A DNA stretch of 8,803 bases from an uncultured Lachnospiraceae bacterium (GTDB taxonomy: Bacteria; Bacillota; Clostridia; Lachnospirales; Lachnospiraceae): assembly GCA_910589265.1 (NCBI GenBank), contig CAJUTQ010000033.1:1-8803 (forward strand), read 5' to 3'. Shown here in pieces: positions 1-6,083 of this stretch. The notes below the pieces were generated by a model. The model did not search any database. It was not told the DNA's origin and was given only the letters and a program-made list of their open reading frames with translations. Position 1 is the stretch's first letter. Each line of letters starts with the position of its first letter. A program made the translations under genes and the position numbers.

Positions 1-51
1 CAGTGGTAATCTTCCCTGTTTTGGACTATAATATTTATCGGTATTATTCAT
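1..51 (-). CDS. Transposase, N-terminal 17 codons only (partial, IS1182-like)
   Basis: The minus strand is open from an ATG at 51-49 to the window edge and reads MNNTDKYYSPKQGRLPL. The YYSPKQ..LPL pattern recalls the N-termini of IS1182-type transposases of Firmicutes, which catalyse DDE transposition; this is recognition from memory of a short stretch, not a domain hit. The catalytic domain lies outside the window. There is no Shine-Dalgarno sequence before the ATG, but an extended -10 (TGGTATAAT, 69-61) ends 9 bases upstream of it, which would give an almost leaderless transcript. The opposite strand also has a short open stretch ending at 51-53 (VVIFPVLDYNIYRYYS), so a plus-strand gene end is the alternative. 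Confidence 0.4.
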   Translation of the reverse strand, partial: MNNTDKYYSPKQGRLPL

Positions 52-76
52 AGCAGAATTATTATACCAAACAAAG

Positions 77-117
77 AAGAACGCTTCCAGGTATGATGCC
101 TAAAAGCGTTCTTTTTT
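77..117 (+). terminator. Rho-independent terminator
   Basis: A perfect 10-bp stem, AAGAACGCTT (77-86) with AAGCGTTCTT (104-113), has a short inner AGG/CCT pairing in its loop and runs into six T residues (112-117). The T-run marks the plus strand as the terminating direction, so it would stop transcription leaving the presumed IS toward the ABC gene. It also leaves the ABC gene with no transcription from the left. Confidence 0.8.
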
Positions 118-200
118 CATAGGACTTTTTTCACAGCCCCATTTTTTTATTATTTGTAACTATTTATTTTATTTTTTTTATTCCCTTATGGGGTTATTTC

Positions 201-1595
201 ATGGAATTAGGACAGAGCAAATTTAAAAAAAATCTTTCTAATACAATTATTCGCAGTTATTTTCAATCAAATCCTATGGAAGTTGCCCCGTTGCATTCGT
301 CCTATTTCATAGATATATTACAAAGTGATGTAGGAAAAACATCAGAATTTGGCAGTTGGAGAACTGTTGTTTTTGTTCAGGCTCTTATGTCTGGAGTTAT
401 TGCTGCATCTTCTTTTGCTCTTATTAATTGGAAGATTCTTATAATACTTTTGTCAATAGGTGCAGTTCCCCTTCTTTTCGATATAACTTATGCAAAAAAA
501 AATCGCATTATGATTGAAAAAGCAAGGGAATTATATGATGAAAAATCAGCAAATACATTAGATATTTTCGAGCATTACATAATTCTTAGAATATATAATG
601 CTATGGAGGAAAAAAAATCGAAACTTCTTACACAACATAAAGAAATGGGAGATATACATAAAAAAGTTTATTTAAATAATAATAGAGTGAATTTTATACA
701 TTCTTTAGTTTATGAAGGATTATTTCGAGTTGTTATATTGATAGGAGGTTTATACTCCTACTCTACAGGAAATATTTCTATAGGTTCCATTGCTTTTATG
801 TTATCTATGAGTGAAGGTCTGGCTTTCTTTTTAAGGGATTTTGGTTCTTATATAAGAAATATCCAAGAACTGATAGTTAGTAAAAACAAGATTGAAGATT
901 GTATCAATTGTACGTTACAAAGCTCTCTTCCCTTTAGAAATATAGATCACACAGTGAAAAGTTTAACTTTGGAAAATGTAAGTTTTCATTATCCTGATAA
1001 ATCAAACTATCTTTTTAAAAATGTTCATTATTTATTTAAAGGAGGTCATCACTATATTCTTGTAGGAGAAAATGGTTTAGGTAAAAGTACATTATTTAAA
1101 TTGATTTTTGGCTTGTATAAGCCAACTAAAGGGAAAATTTGTATTAATTCTTCATCTATAAATTCTTTTGAAAGCAAGAAATTATCTTATGTCCCTCAGG
1201 AACCTAAAGTATTTTCTGGTACATTGAAAGAAAATCTTACAAGTGATAGTTTATGTGAAGATATAAGAAAAGTAGAAAAAATATTAAAAATTGTTGGATT
1301 GAATGATATTTCTATAGAAAACAATGTTGTATCCGAAAATGGAAATAATTTCTCAAAGGGCCAGCTTATGGTTATTGTTTTGTGTCGCGCACTTTTACAA
1401 AATCCTGATGTATTATTGCTTGACGAATTAGACGCAAATATTGATGAAAAAACTTTAAATATAATAATGGAAATTATTTTTAAAGATTATCCAAAATGTT
1501 GTATTATTGCCATTTCTCACAATAAAAATTATAATATTTATAAGAATTTTAAAGTAATTTCTATCAAGGATGGCATGTTGAAAGAATTAAAATAA
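201..1595 (+). CDS. ABC exporter half-transporter (fused permease and ATPase), 5'-truncated
   Basis: This is a multidrug/lipid-type ABC half-exporter with a fused C-terminal ATPase. ATPase motifs: aromatic A-loop Tyr264, Walker A GENGLGKST (289-297), Q-loop Gln333, signature FSKGQ (384-388, a variant of LSGGQ), Walker B with Asp408-Glu409, and H-loop His440. The ATPase therefore looks intact. The membrane part is too short: about 250 residues instead of the usual 320-340. Residues 1-50 match the stretch between TM2 and TM3, and hydrophobic segments near 54-94 and 174-212 would be TM3-TM6. The frame stays open upstream to a TAG at 120-122 and encodes a hydrophobic TM2-like stretch without any ATG, GTG or TTG. 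The ATG at 201 has no convincing ribosome binding site and there is no clear promoter. I infer a beheaded, probably non-functional remnant; the lost partner gene may have lain upstream. Confidence 0.85.
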   Translation: MELGQSKFKKNLSNTIIRSYFQSNPMEVAPLHSSYFIDILQSDVGKTSEFGSWRTVVFVQALMSGVIAASSFALINWKILIILLSIGAVPLLFDITYAKKNRIMIEKARELYDEKSANTLDIFEHYIILRIYNAMEEKKSKLLTQHKEMGDIHKKVYLNNNRVNFIHSLVYEGLFRVVILIGGLYSYSTGNISIGSIAFMLSMSEGLAFFLRDFGSYIRNIQELIVSKNKIEDCINCTLQSSLPFRNIDHTVKSLTLENVSFHYPDKSNYLFKNVHYLFKGGHHYILVGENGLGKSTLFKLIFGLYKPTKGKICINSSSINSFESKKLSYVPQEPKVFSGTLKENLTSDSLCEDIRKVEKILKIVGLNDISIENNVVSENGNNFSKGQLMVIVLCRALLQNPDVLLLDELDANIDEKTLNIIMEIIFKDYPKCCIIAISHNKNYNIYKNFKVISIKDGMLKELK

Positions 1596-1662
1596 AAATT
1601 AAGGGATAAGCTTTATAAATGAATTGTAGATTTTTTGAAGTTTATTTTTTGTTTTCATATAT

Positions 1663-1719
1663 AAAAAAGGAGCTGTTGCTCCAGTAAGTTATTCACTTAC
1701 TTTTGTAACAGCTCCTTTT
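1663..1719 (-). terminator. Compound hairpin terminator of the MarR gene, overlapping its last codons
   Basis: The outer stem pairs 1665-1677 (AAAAGGAGCTGTT) perfectly with 1707-1719, and an inner stem pairs AGTAAGT (1683-1689) with ACTTACT (1695-1701). On the minus strand the stem is followed by six T residues, so it terminates the MarR gene, whose stop codon (1699-1697) and last seven sense codons lie inside the hairpin. On the plus strand the tail is only TTTT followed by C, so termination of the convergent ABC gene would be weaker. Confidence 0.8.
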
Positions 1720-2128
1720 CTGCAATTTGGAGAAGAGATTTACGAATAAAATCGGATTCTTCTTTAGTAAAATTTTTCATAACTTCATCGTTCACTTCGT
1801 TAATAATTTTTTTTATAGGTTCTTCCAATGCTTTTCCTTTTTCTGTAATGATTACTAAAATTTCTCTTCGGTTTTCCGTATTAATAACTCGGTCAATTAA
1901 CTCTTTTTTTTGCATTCTATCTAGAATCCCTGAAATAGTAGGTGTTTCTAAATACAGCATTTTTGCAATCTGCTTTGGAATACAGGTTCCATTGTTAATC
2001 CACAGACAATGGAGAACTCCATACTGAGATGGGGTAATGTCATAAGGTAAAAGTTTTTGGTTAAGATATTGAGAAACTGTGTGTTGGGCAGAAGTTAGAA
2101 GAAAATTAATACATTCCTGCAGTTGCAT
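1697..2128 (-). CDS. MarR-family transcriptional regulator
   Basis: This is a winged-helix DNA-binding regulator of the MarR family, 143 residues from the chosen start, the usual length. Family hallmarks are the PSQYGVLHCL helix (33-42), the helix-turn-helix around 50-75 (PKQIAKMLYLETPTISGILDRM) and the wing with ENRRE (85-89) leading into ITEKGKAL (94-101). Such proteins dimerise on roughly palindromic operators and usually release DNA on binding a small ligand. A longer version starting at GTG 2149 is possible, but that extension would translate through the AAGGAGG sequence (2146-2140), which fits as the ribosome binding site of the ATG at 2128 (11-base spacer). The gene lies downstream of, and points the same way as, the acyl-CoA dehydrogenase gene, and has its own promoter. 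Auto-regulation and control of the dehydrogenase are plausible inferences. The ligand is unknown. Confidence 0.93.
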   Translation of the reverse strand: MQLQECINFLLTSAQHTVSQYLNQKLLPYDITPSQYGVLHCLWINNGTCIPKQIAKMLYLETPTISGILDRMQKKELIDRVINTENRREILVIITEKGKALEEPIKKIINEVNDEVMKNFTKEESDFIRKSLLQIAEKELLQK

Positions 2129-2178
2129 GCTGAAATTTTCCTCCTTCACAAAAATTGTTTTATTATAAAACTATTTGT

Positions 2179-2207
2179 ATTATAGAAAATAGAATAAAAA
2201 AAGTCAA
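2179..2207 (-). promoter_or_regulatory. Promoter of the MarR gene with overlapping palindrome
   Basis: On the minus strand TTGACT (2207-2202) and TATAAT (2184-2179) are separated by exactly 17 bp. An imperfect inverted repeat, CTATTT (2171-2176) with AAATAG (2187-2192), spans the -10 box and the start region; that is a typical place for a self-repressing MarR operator. The promoter is seen directly; the operator role is inferred, and AT richness makes chance palindromes likely. Confidence 0.75.
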
Positions 2208-2279
2208 ATTATAAATAAACTATAAGGAAAATTCTTTTTTAAAAGCATGGAATAGGGGATTTTTATAAACATTTATAGA

Positions 2280-3419
2280 TTATCGAAAAAGTGATCCGCT
2301 TATTATTAATTTTTGTATTTCATTTGTGCCTTCATAAATCTGAGTAATTTTTGCATCTCTCATCATACGTTCTACATGATATTCTTTCATAAATCCATTT
2401 CCTCCTAGCATTTGTACTGCTTCCGTTGTAACATGCATTGCTGCTTCCGTACATACTAGCTTTGCTTTTGCTGCAGAAATTGTATAAGGTCTTCCTTCCG
2501 ATTTATCAAGAGCTGCTTTATAAAGCATATACTTTGCCTGTTCAATTTCACATTCTAGTTCTGCCATTTTAAAAGCAAGATATTGATTTTTATAAAGAGG
2601 TTTATTGAATTGCTCCCTAGTCATTAAGTATTTTCTGGCAATTTCAAAGGCTCCTTCTGCAATACCTAATCCTTGAGCAGCAACACCAATACGACCTCCA
2701 TCTAATGTTTTCATAGCAATTTTAAATCCGTCCCCTTCTTTGCCTATAAGAGCTGTTTCTGGAATTTCACAATTCTCAAATAAAAGTTCTGAAACTTGTG
2801 CAGAGCGGATTCCCATCTTATTTTCAATTTTTCCAATAGAAAAACCTGGTGTATCTTTTTTAACATAAAAACAGGAAAGTCCTTTACTTCCTAATTCTGG
2901 TTGAGTTAATGCATAAACGGCAAAATGCTGAGAAAGAGGACCATTTGTATTAAAACATTTTAATCCATTTAAAATGTAATTATCACCTTTTTTTACAGCA
3001 GTTGTTATACAGCCTCCTGCATCAGATCCTGCATCAGGTTCTGTAAGTCCAAAGGAACCAAGGCTTTTTCCTGAAAGTACATTGGGAAGAAATTCACGTT
3101 TTTGTTCTTCTGAACCTCCATTGGAGATACTTCCCCCATAAAGAGATGTTGAAACAGAATAGGATATTCCTACAGAAGCGTCTACTTTAGATATTTCTTC
3201 CACAGCTATAGCATAATCCAAATAATCTTTTCCAGATCCTCCGTATTCTATAGAATAGGGAAGTCCGATAAGACCCATTTCTCCCATCTTTTCATATAGA
3301 TGTAAAGGATATTCCCCTTTTTCATCCCGAGCTAAAACATCTGGTTCTAATTCCTTTTGAGCAAATTCTCTTACAGTTTCTTGCAATTGTTGACGTTCTT
3401 CTGATAATTGAAAATTCAT
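2280..3419 (-). CDS. Acyl-CoA dehydrogenase (short-chain/butyryl-CoA type)
   Basis: This is an FAD-dependent acyl-CoA dehydrogenase, which introduces a trans-2,3 double bond into acyl-CoA or, in anaerobes, works in reverse to reduce crotonyl-CoA to butyryl-CoA with electron-transfer flavoprotein. At 379 residues it is full length. Signature 1 is LTEPDAGSDAGG (125-136), the mid-domain has the REQFNKPLYKNQ stretch (268-279), and the C-terminal signature contains GGNGF (339-343) and YEGTNEIQ, where Glu363 is the expected catalytic base. The start is firm: AGGAGG (3432-3427) lies 7 bases before the ATG. No etfA/etfB, thiolase, crotonase or hydroxyacyl-CoA dehydrogenase gene is nearby, so it is not the usual butyrate gene cluster. 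It may be a second paralogue or act on branched or other short acyl-CoAs. Substrate cannot be decided from sequence by eye. Confidence 0.94.
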   Translation of the reverse strand: MNFQLSEERQQLQETVREFAQKELEPDVLARDEKGEYPLHLYEKMGEMGLIGLPYSIEYGGSGKDYLDYAIAVEEISKVDASVGISYSVSTSLYGGSISNGGSEEQKREFLPNVLSGKSLGSFGLTEPDAGSDAGGCITTAVKKGDNYILNGLKCFNTNGPLSQHFAVYALTQPELGSKGLSCFYVKKDTPGFSIGKIENKMGIRSAQVSELLFENCEIPETALIGKEGDGFKIAMKTLDGGRIGVAAQGLGIAEGAFEIARKYLMTREQFNKPLYKNQYLAFKMAELECEIEQAKYMLYKAALDKSEGRPYTISAAKAKLVCTEAAMHVTTEAVQMLGGNGFMKEYHVERMMRDAKITQIYEGTNEIQKLIISGSLFR

Positions 3420-3449
3420 ATGAGTACCTCCTATTATTCTATTAATTTG

Positions 3450-3489
3450 CTATTTATTAATATACATATAATTAGCATACTATTTATTA
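3450..3489. repeat. Two copies of CTATTTATTA spaced 30 bp apart
   Basis: The 10-mer CTATTTATTA occurs at 3450-3459 and 3480-3489, exactly 30 bp apart (about three helical turns) and in the same orientation. Both lie in the leader of the acyl-CoA dehydrogenase transcript, just downstream of its promoter. This would suit a repressor roadblock site, but the region is so AT-rich that a chance origin is possible; a similar CTATTTATT also occurs at 160-168. Confidence 0.4.
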
Positions 3490-3499
3490 GCTTATATGA

Positions 3500-3528
3500 A
3501 TTATAGGATAACTTATAAACTTTGTCAA
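3500..3528 (-). promoter_or_regulatory. Consensus promoter of the acyl-CoA dehydrogenase gene
   Basis: TTGACA (3528-3523) and TATAAT (3505-3500) are both perfect consensus hexamers with a 17-bp spacer. Transcription should start near 3493, giving a leader of about 70 bases before the ATG at 3419. Such an unmodified strong promoter suggests that control, if any, comes from a repressor. Confidence 0.82.
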
Positions 3529-3563
3529 TATAAATTTGTAAAAAAGAGATTAAATCCGTACTA

Positions 3564-3591
3564 TTGAAGTTTTAATAAAATTTGATATAAT
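3564..3591 (+). promoter_or_regulatory. Promoter of the fumarase operon
   Basis: TTGAAG (3564-3569) and TATAAT (3586-3591) are 16 bp apart, about 30 bp before the fumarase alpha start. Predicted transcription start is near 3598, giving a leader of only about 24 bases. It is oriented away from the dehydrogenase promoter, so the two share the intergenic region 3420-3621. Confidence 0.7.
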
Positions 3592-3621
3592 AAAGCCAAG
3601 AGAGAAAGGCATGATAAAATA

Positions 3622-4464
3622 ATGAGAAATATTCCAGTATCTTTCATAACAGAAAATATTAAACAAATGTGTATGGACGCTAATTATTTTTTATCAGATG
3701 ATATGGTTCATAAGCTGACAGAGGCAACTGAAACGGAAGTGTCCGTACTAGGTAAACAAGTATTATCTCAACTTCAGGAAAATCTTAGAATAGCAAAAGA
3801 AGATAAAATTCCTATTTGTCAGGATACAGGTATGGCTGTTATTTTTTTAGAAATCGGTCAAGAAGTTCACTTCGAACAGGGAAATTTAGAAGATGCAATT
3901 CAAGAAGGAGTAAGACAAGGATACAAACATGGGTTTTTAAGAAAATCAATTGTACAGGATCCTATTATAAGGGAAAATACAAAAGATAATACACCAGCTG
4001 TTATATATTATGACATAAAGGCAGGCGATAAAGTAAAAATTACATTGGCACCTAAAGGTTTTGGAAGTGAAAATATGAGCAGAATATTTATGTTAAAGCC
4101 AGCAGATGGAATAGAAGGAGTAAAAGCTGCAGTTATTACTGCTGTAGAAGATGCTGGTCCTAATGCTTGTCCTCCTATGGTTGTTGGTGTGGGAATAGGA
4201 GGAACTTTTGAAAAATGTGCCTTATTAGCAAAAAAGGCGTTGATAAGGGAAGTAAATGTTCACTCTAAAATACCTTATGTAAGAGAAATGGAAAGAGAGT
4301 TACTAGAGAAAATAAATGAGCTGGGCATTGGCCCTGGAGGTTTAGGAGGTAAAATGACAGCATTAGCTGTTAACATAAATGTTTATCCAACGCATATTGC
4401 AGGACTTCCTGTAGCTGTAAACATATGTTGTCATGTTAATCGTCATGTATCAAAAATATTATAA
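3622..4464 (+). CDS. fumA: Class I fumarate hydratase, alpha subunit
   Basis: This is the alpha (N-terminal) subunit of a two-subunit, [4Fe-4S]-dependent class I fumarase, which interconverts fumarate and (S)-malate in the cytoplasm; the beta subunit is next door. The three expected cluster cysteines are present: Cys66 in PICQDTG (64-70), Cys183 in NACPP (181-185) and Cys270 in the CCHVNRH motif (269-275); Asp68 beside the first is conserved in the family. The stretches GGTFEKCA (193-200) and GIGPGGLGGKMTA (235-247) also fit. The 280-residue length is normal. L(+)-tartrate dehydratase alpha (TtdA) is a close relative, and substrate cannot be separated with certainty here. The ATG at 3622 follows AGAAAGG (3603-3609) by 12 bases; another ATG at 3611 opens only a three-codon frame whose stop overlaps the true start. 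Confidence 0.93.
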   Translation: MRNIPVSFITENIKQMCMDANYFLSDDMVHKLTEATETEVSVLGKQVLSQLQENLRIAKEDKIPICQDTGMAVIFLEIGQEVHFEQGNLEDAIQEGVRQGYKHGFLRKSIVQDPIIRENTKDNTPAVIYYDIKAGDKVKITLAPKGFGSENMSRIFMLKPADGIEGVKAAVITAVEDAGPNACPPMVVGVGIGGTFEKCALLAKKALIREVNVHSKIPYVREMERELLEKINELGIGPGGLGGKMTALAVNINVYPTHIAGLPVAVNICCHVNRHVSKIL

Positions 4465-4482
4465 GAAAGGTATGAAATTATT

Positions 4483-5049
4483 TTGGAAAAATATAAAAAG
4501 GTTCCAATGGGAAAGGGAGAGGTAGACGAGTTAAAAGCGGGAGATTATGTTTATTTAAGTGGAACCATTTATACTGCAAGAGACGCTGCCCACAAAAGAA
4601 TGTATGAATCTTTGAAAAAGGGAGAAGATTTACCATTTGATATAAAAGATAGTATGATTTATTATATGGGTCCTTCTCCTGAGAGAGAAGGACAGGTGAT
4701 AGGTTCAGCAGGACCTACAACAGCTAGTCGAATGGATAAGTATACTCCTTGTCTTTTAGATTTAGGGTTGAGGGGAATGATTGGAAAAGGAAAAAGAACA
4801 GATTCAGTAAAAAAAGCTATGATCCGTAATCATTGCGTCTATTTTGCTGCTGTCGGGGGTGCAGGCGCATTACTTTCAAAAAAAATAAAAAAGTCAACGG
4901 TTATCGCTTATGATGATTTGGGAACAGAGGCAATTCGAAAATTGGAAATAGAGAATTTCCCAGTTATTGTTGTGATAGATTCAAAAGGCGGAGATCTTTA
5001 TGAGTCAGCAATTGAAAATTACAGGAGTGGACAGATATGTATAGAATAG
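4483..5049 (+). CDS. fumB: Class I fumarate hydratase, beta subunit
   Basis: This is the beta (C-terminal) subunit that completes the class I fumarase. Family stretches are LKAGDYVYLSGTIYTARDAA (17-36) followed by HKR (37-39), GPTTASRMD (77-85), GMIGKGKR (98-105), VYFAAVGGAGAL (119-130) and AIRKLEIENFPVIVVIDSKG (150-169). The TARD..H segment carries substrate-binding residues in this family. At 188 residues it is of usual length. The start is TTG at 4483, 12 bases after AGAAAGG (4464-4470) and 18 bases after the alpha stop; this matches where homologues begin relative to LKAGD. An in-frame ATG at 4507, 5 bases after AAAAAGG, is the alternative and would remove eight residues. An ATG at 4472 is out of frame. 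It is co-transcribed with fumA and overlaps the next gene. Confidence 0.92.
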   Translation: MEKYKKVPMGKGEVDELKAGDYVYLSGTIYTARDAAHKRMYESLKKGEDLPFDIKDSMIYYMGPSPEREGQVIGSAGPTTASRMDKYTPCLLDLGLRGMIGKGKRTDSVKKAMIRNHCVYFAAVGGAGALLSKKIKKSTVIAYDDLGTEAIRKLEIENFPVIVVIDSKGGDLYESAIENYRSGQICIE

Positions 5050-5750
5050 CAATGATGATCATCCGTTTGATTTATATAGCACCTTATTATTTTATAAAGC
5101 TTTGGCTTTTAGGAAAATTTAATTGGTTTACAGAGGAACAAAGATATCAATTTTTAAAAAAAGTTACAAAGGCTGCCAACAAAGCAGGAAAGGTTCATAT
5201 AATTGCTTTTGGACTAAAAAATATTCCAAAAGAGAATGGATTTGTTTTTTTTCCAAATCACCAGGGTTTTTATGATGTTTTAACTTTTTTAGACACTTGT
5301 CCAAATGCTTTTTCTGTTGTTATGAAAAAAGAAGCAGGAAATATTATATTACTAAAACAAGTTATTCGGCTGTTAAAAGGACAACTTATTGACAGAAGAG
5401 ATGTAAAACAATCAATGAAAGTTATCAAAAAGATGACAGAAGAAGTAAAACAGGGTAGAAATTATTTAATATTTGCGGAAGGAACAAGGAGCAAAAGAAA
5501 AAATCAGCTTTTAGATTTTAAAGGAGGAAGTTTTAAAAGTGCTATGAATGCCAAATGTCCTATTGTGCCTGTTGCCTTAATTGACACTTATAAACCATTT
5601 GATGAAAAATCTATAAAAAAAGTAACAGTGCAAATACATTATTTAGAACCAATTTTATATGAGGAATATAAGGGAATGAAAACTACCCAAGTGGCAGCCA
5701 TAGTAAAGTCTAGAATAGAAGATACAATCCAAAGATATACCCCTAGCTGA
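5037..5750 (+). CDS. plsC: 1-acyl-sn-glycerol-3-phosphate acyltransferase (PlsC family)
   Basis: This is a membrane-associated lysophosphatidic acid acyltransferase-type enzyme, which adds the second acyl chain to 1-acyl-glycerol-3-phosphate to form phosphatidic acid. The catalytic HX4D motif is NHQGFYD with His75 and Asp80, and the substrate-binding block is AEGTRSK (147-153), followed by FKGG (161-164) and PIVPVALI (175-182). A hydrophobic N-terminal stretch (about 4-25) would anchor it at the inner face of the membrane. The 237-residue length is normal. The ATG lies inside the end of fumarase beta, overlapping it by 13 bases, with AGGAG (5023-5027) 9 bases upstream, so translation is probably coupled. 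Why a phospholipid enzyme sits with fumarase is not evident. The exact acceptor is not provable by sequence, since some family members acylate other lyso-lipids. Confidence 0.92.
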   Translation: MYRIAMMIIRLIYIAPYYFIKLWLLGKFNWFTEEQRYQFLKKVTKAANKAGKVHIIAFGLKNIPKENGFVFFPNHQGFYDVLTFLDTCPNAFSVVMKKEAGNIILLKQVIRLLKGQLIDRRDVKQSMKVIKKMTEEVKQGRNYLIFAEGTRSKRKNQLLDFKGGSFKSAMNAKCPIVPVALIDTYKPFDEKSIKKVTVQIHYLEPILYEEYKGMKTTQVAAIVKSRIEDTIQRYTPS

Positions 5751-5787
5751 TAAATAATTTTTCTAGGAAAAAAATTGAAAAAAATAA

Positions 5788-5816
5788 TTGACAAAAGAAG
5801 TTATATTCGTTATAAT
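5788..5816 (+). promoter_or_regulatory. Promoter of the tRNA-Ser gene
   Basis: TTGACA (5788-5793) and TATAAT (5811-5816), both perfect consensus, are 17 bp apart. The predicted start is near 5823, about 55 bases before the mature tRNA 5' end, so a 5' leader would be removed by RNase P. No convincing terminator separates it from plsC: CCTAG/CTAGG (5742-5746/5763-5767) has no T-run after it. Confidence 0.82.
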
Positions 5817-5878
5817 AAATTTTGCGTAATATGATAACAATATTATAGTGAATAGAAAATAGTTTATTCAGAGATTGC

Positions 5879-5967
5879 GGAGAAATACTCAAGTGGCTGA
5901 AGAGGTGCCCCTGCTAAGGGTATAGGTCGTTTATAGCGGCGCGAGGGTTCAAATCCCTCTTTCTCCG
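5879..5967 (+). tRNA. tRNA-Ser (anticodon GCU)
   Basis: The cloverleaf folds by eye. Acceptor stem GGAGAAA (5879-5885) pairs with TTTCTCC (5960-5966), with G73 at 5967. The anticodon stem TGCCC/GGGTA flanks the loop CTGCTAA (5911-5917) with anticodon GCT at 5913-5915, which reads AGC and AGU serine codons. A long variable arm pairs GTCG with CGGC, as expected of a class II (Ser/Leu/Tyr) tRNA. The T arm is GAGGG, TTCAAAT, CCCTC (5943-5959). CCA is not encoded (TCA follows) and must be added after transcription. Confidence 0.96.
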
Positions 5968-5994
5968 TCATATTTTCTATTAAATTTGTAAAGT

Positions 5995-6027
5995 AATCTT
6001 GAATGAAAGATTTCTTTTTTTATTTTT
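5995..6027 (+). terminator. Weak candidate terminator after tRNA-Ser
   Basis: AATCTT (5995-6000) pairs with AAGATT (6007-6012) across a 6-base loop and is followed by a T-rich tract, TTCTTTTTTTATTTTT (6012-6027). The stem is short and AT-rich, so termination may be incomplete. I see no convincing promoter between here and the next gene, so read-through from the tRNA promoter could supply yfhO transcription. Confidence 0.45.
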
Positions 6028-6053
6028 AGGAACAATGATTTAAGTCAATGTCT

Positions 6054-6083
6054 AGAAGGAGAGATTGATCTCTTATAGAAAGG
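6054..6083 (+). promoter_or_regulatory. Double Shine-Dalgarno region with small hairpin before yfhO
   Basis: Two purine-rich ribosome-binding sequences precede the gene: AGAAGGAG (6054-6061) and AGAAAGG (6077-6083). Between them AGAGA (6060-6064) pairs with TCTCT (6069-6073) around a TTGA loop, so the first site overlaps the stem. The second site is 1 base from ATG 6085, too close for normal use, but 13 bases from an in-frame GTG at 6097. This affects start choice; any regulatory role is speculative. Confidence 0.4.

Larger units (their letters stand above)
1..140 (-). mobile_element. Probable end of an insertion sequence (IS1182-like), partial
   Basis: The left edge appears to be the outer end of an insertion sequence that continues beyond the window. 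Three things support this: the first codons of a minus-strand protein resembling a transposase N-terminus, a strong hairpin terminator facing outward, and a minus-strand start of GGGGCTGTGAAAAAAG at about 140-125 that has the look of an IS terminal repeat. The neighbouring ABC transporter frame loses its 5' part exactly here. The other IS end and any target-site duplication are outside the window, so the boundary at 140/141 and the family assignment are inferences. Confidence 0.42.

Noticed and set aside
4..32. Plus-strand promoter using TATAAT at 27-32
   Set aside because: The sequence at the -35 position matches consensus at only 3 of 6 bases, and the same stretch is better explained by the minus-strand transposase start.
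1596..1662. Small gene or RNA between the ABC gene and the terminator
   Set aside because: It is AT-rich sequence with no ribosome binding site, frame or stable fold that I can see.
2264..2282. TATAAA/TTTATA inverted repeat just after the acyl-CoA dehydrogenase stop as a terminator
   Set aside because: It has no G-C pairs and a 2-base loop on the transcript, so a stable terminator is unlikely.
3611..3622. Three-codon upstream frame (ATG ATA AAA TAA) before fumarase alpha as a regulatory leader peptide
   Set aside because: The ATG is one base from the Shine-Dalgarno sequence and the frame is too short; it is better seen as part of the recurring start-site motif.
5742..5767. CCTAG/CTAGG hairpin at the end of plsC as a terminator
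   Set aside because: The stem is only 5 bp and is followed by A residues rather than T residues on the plus strand.
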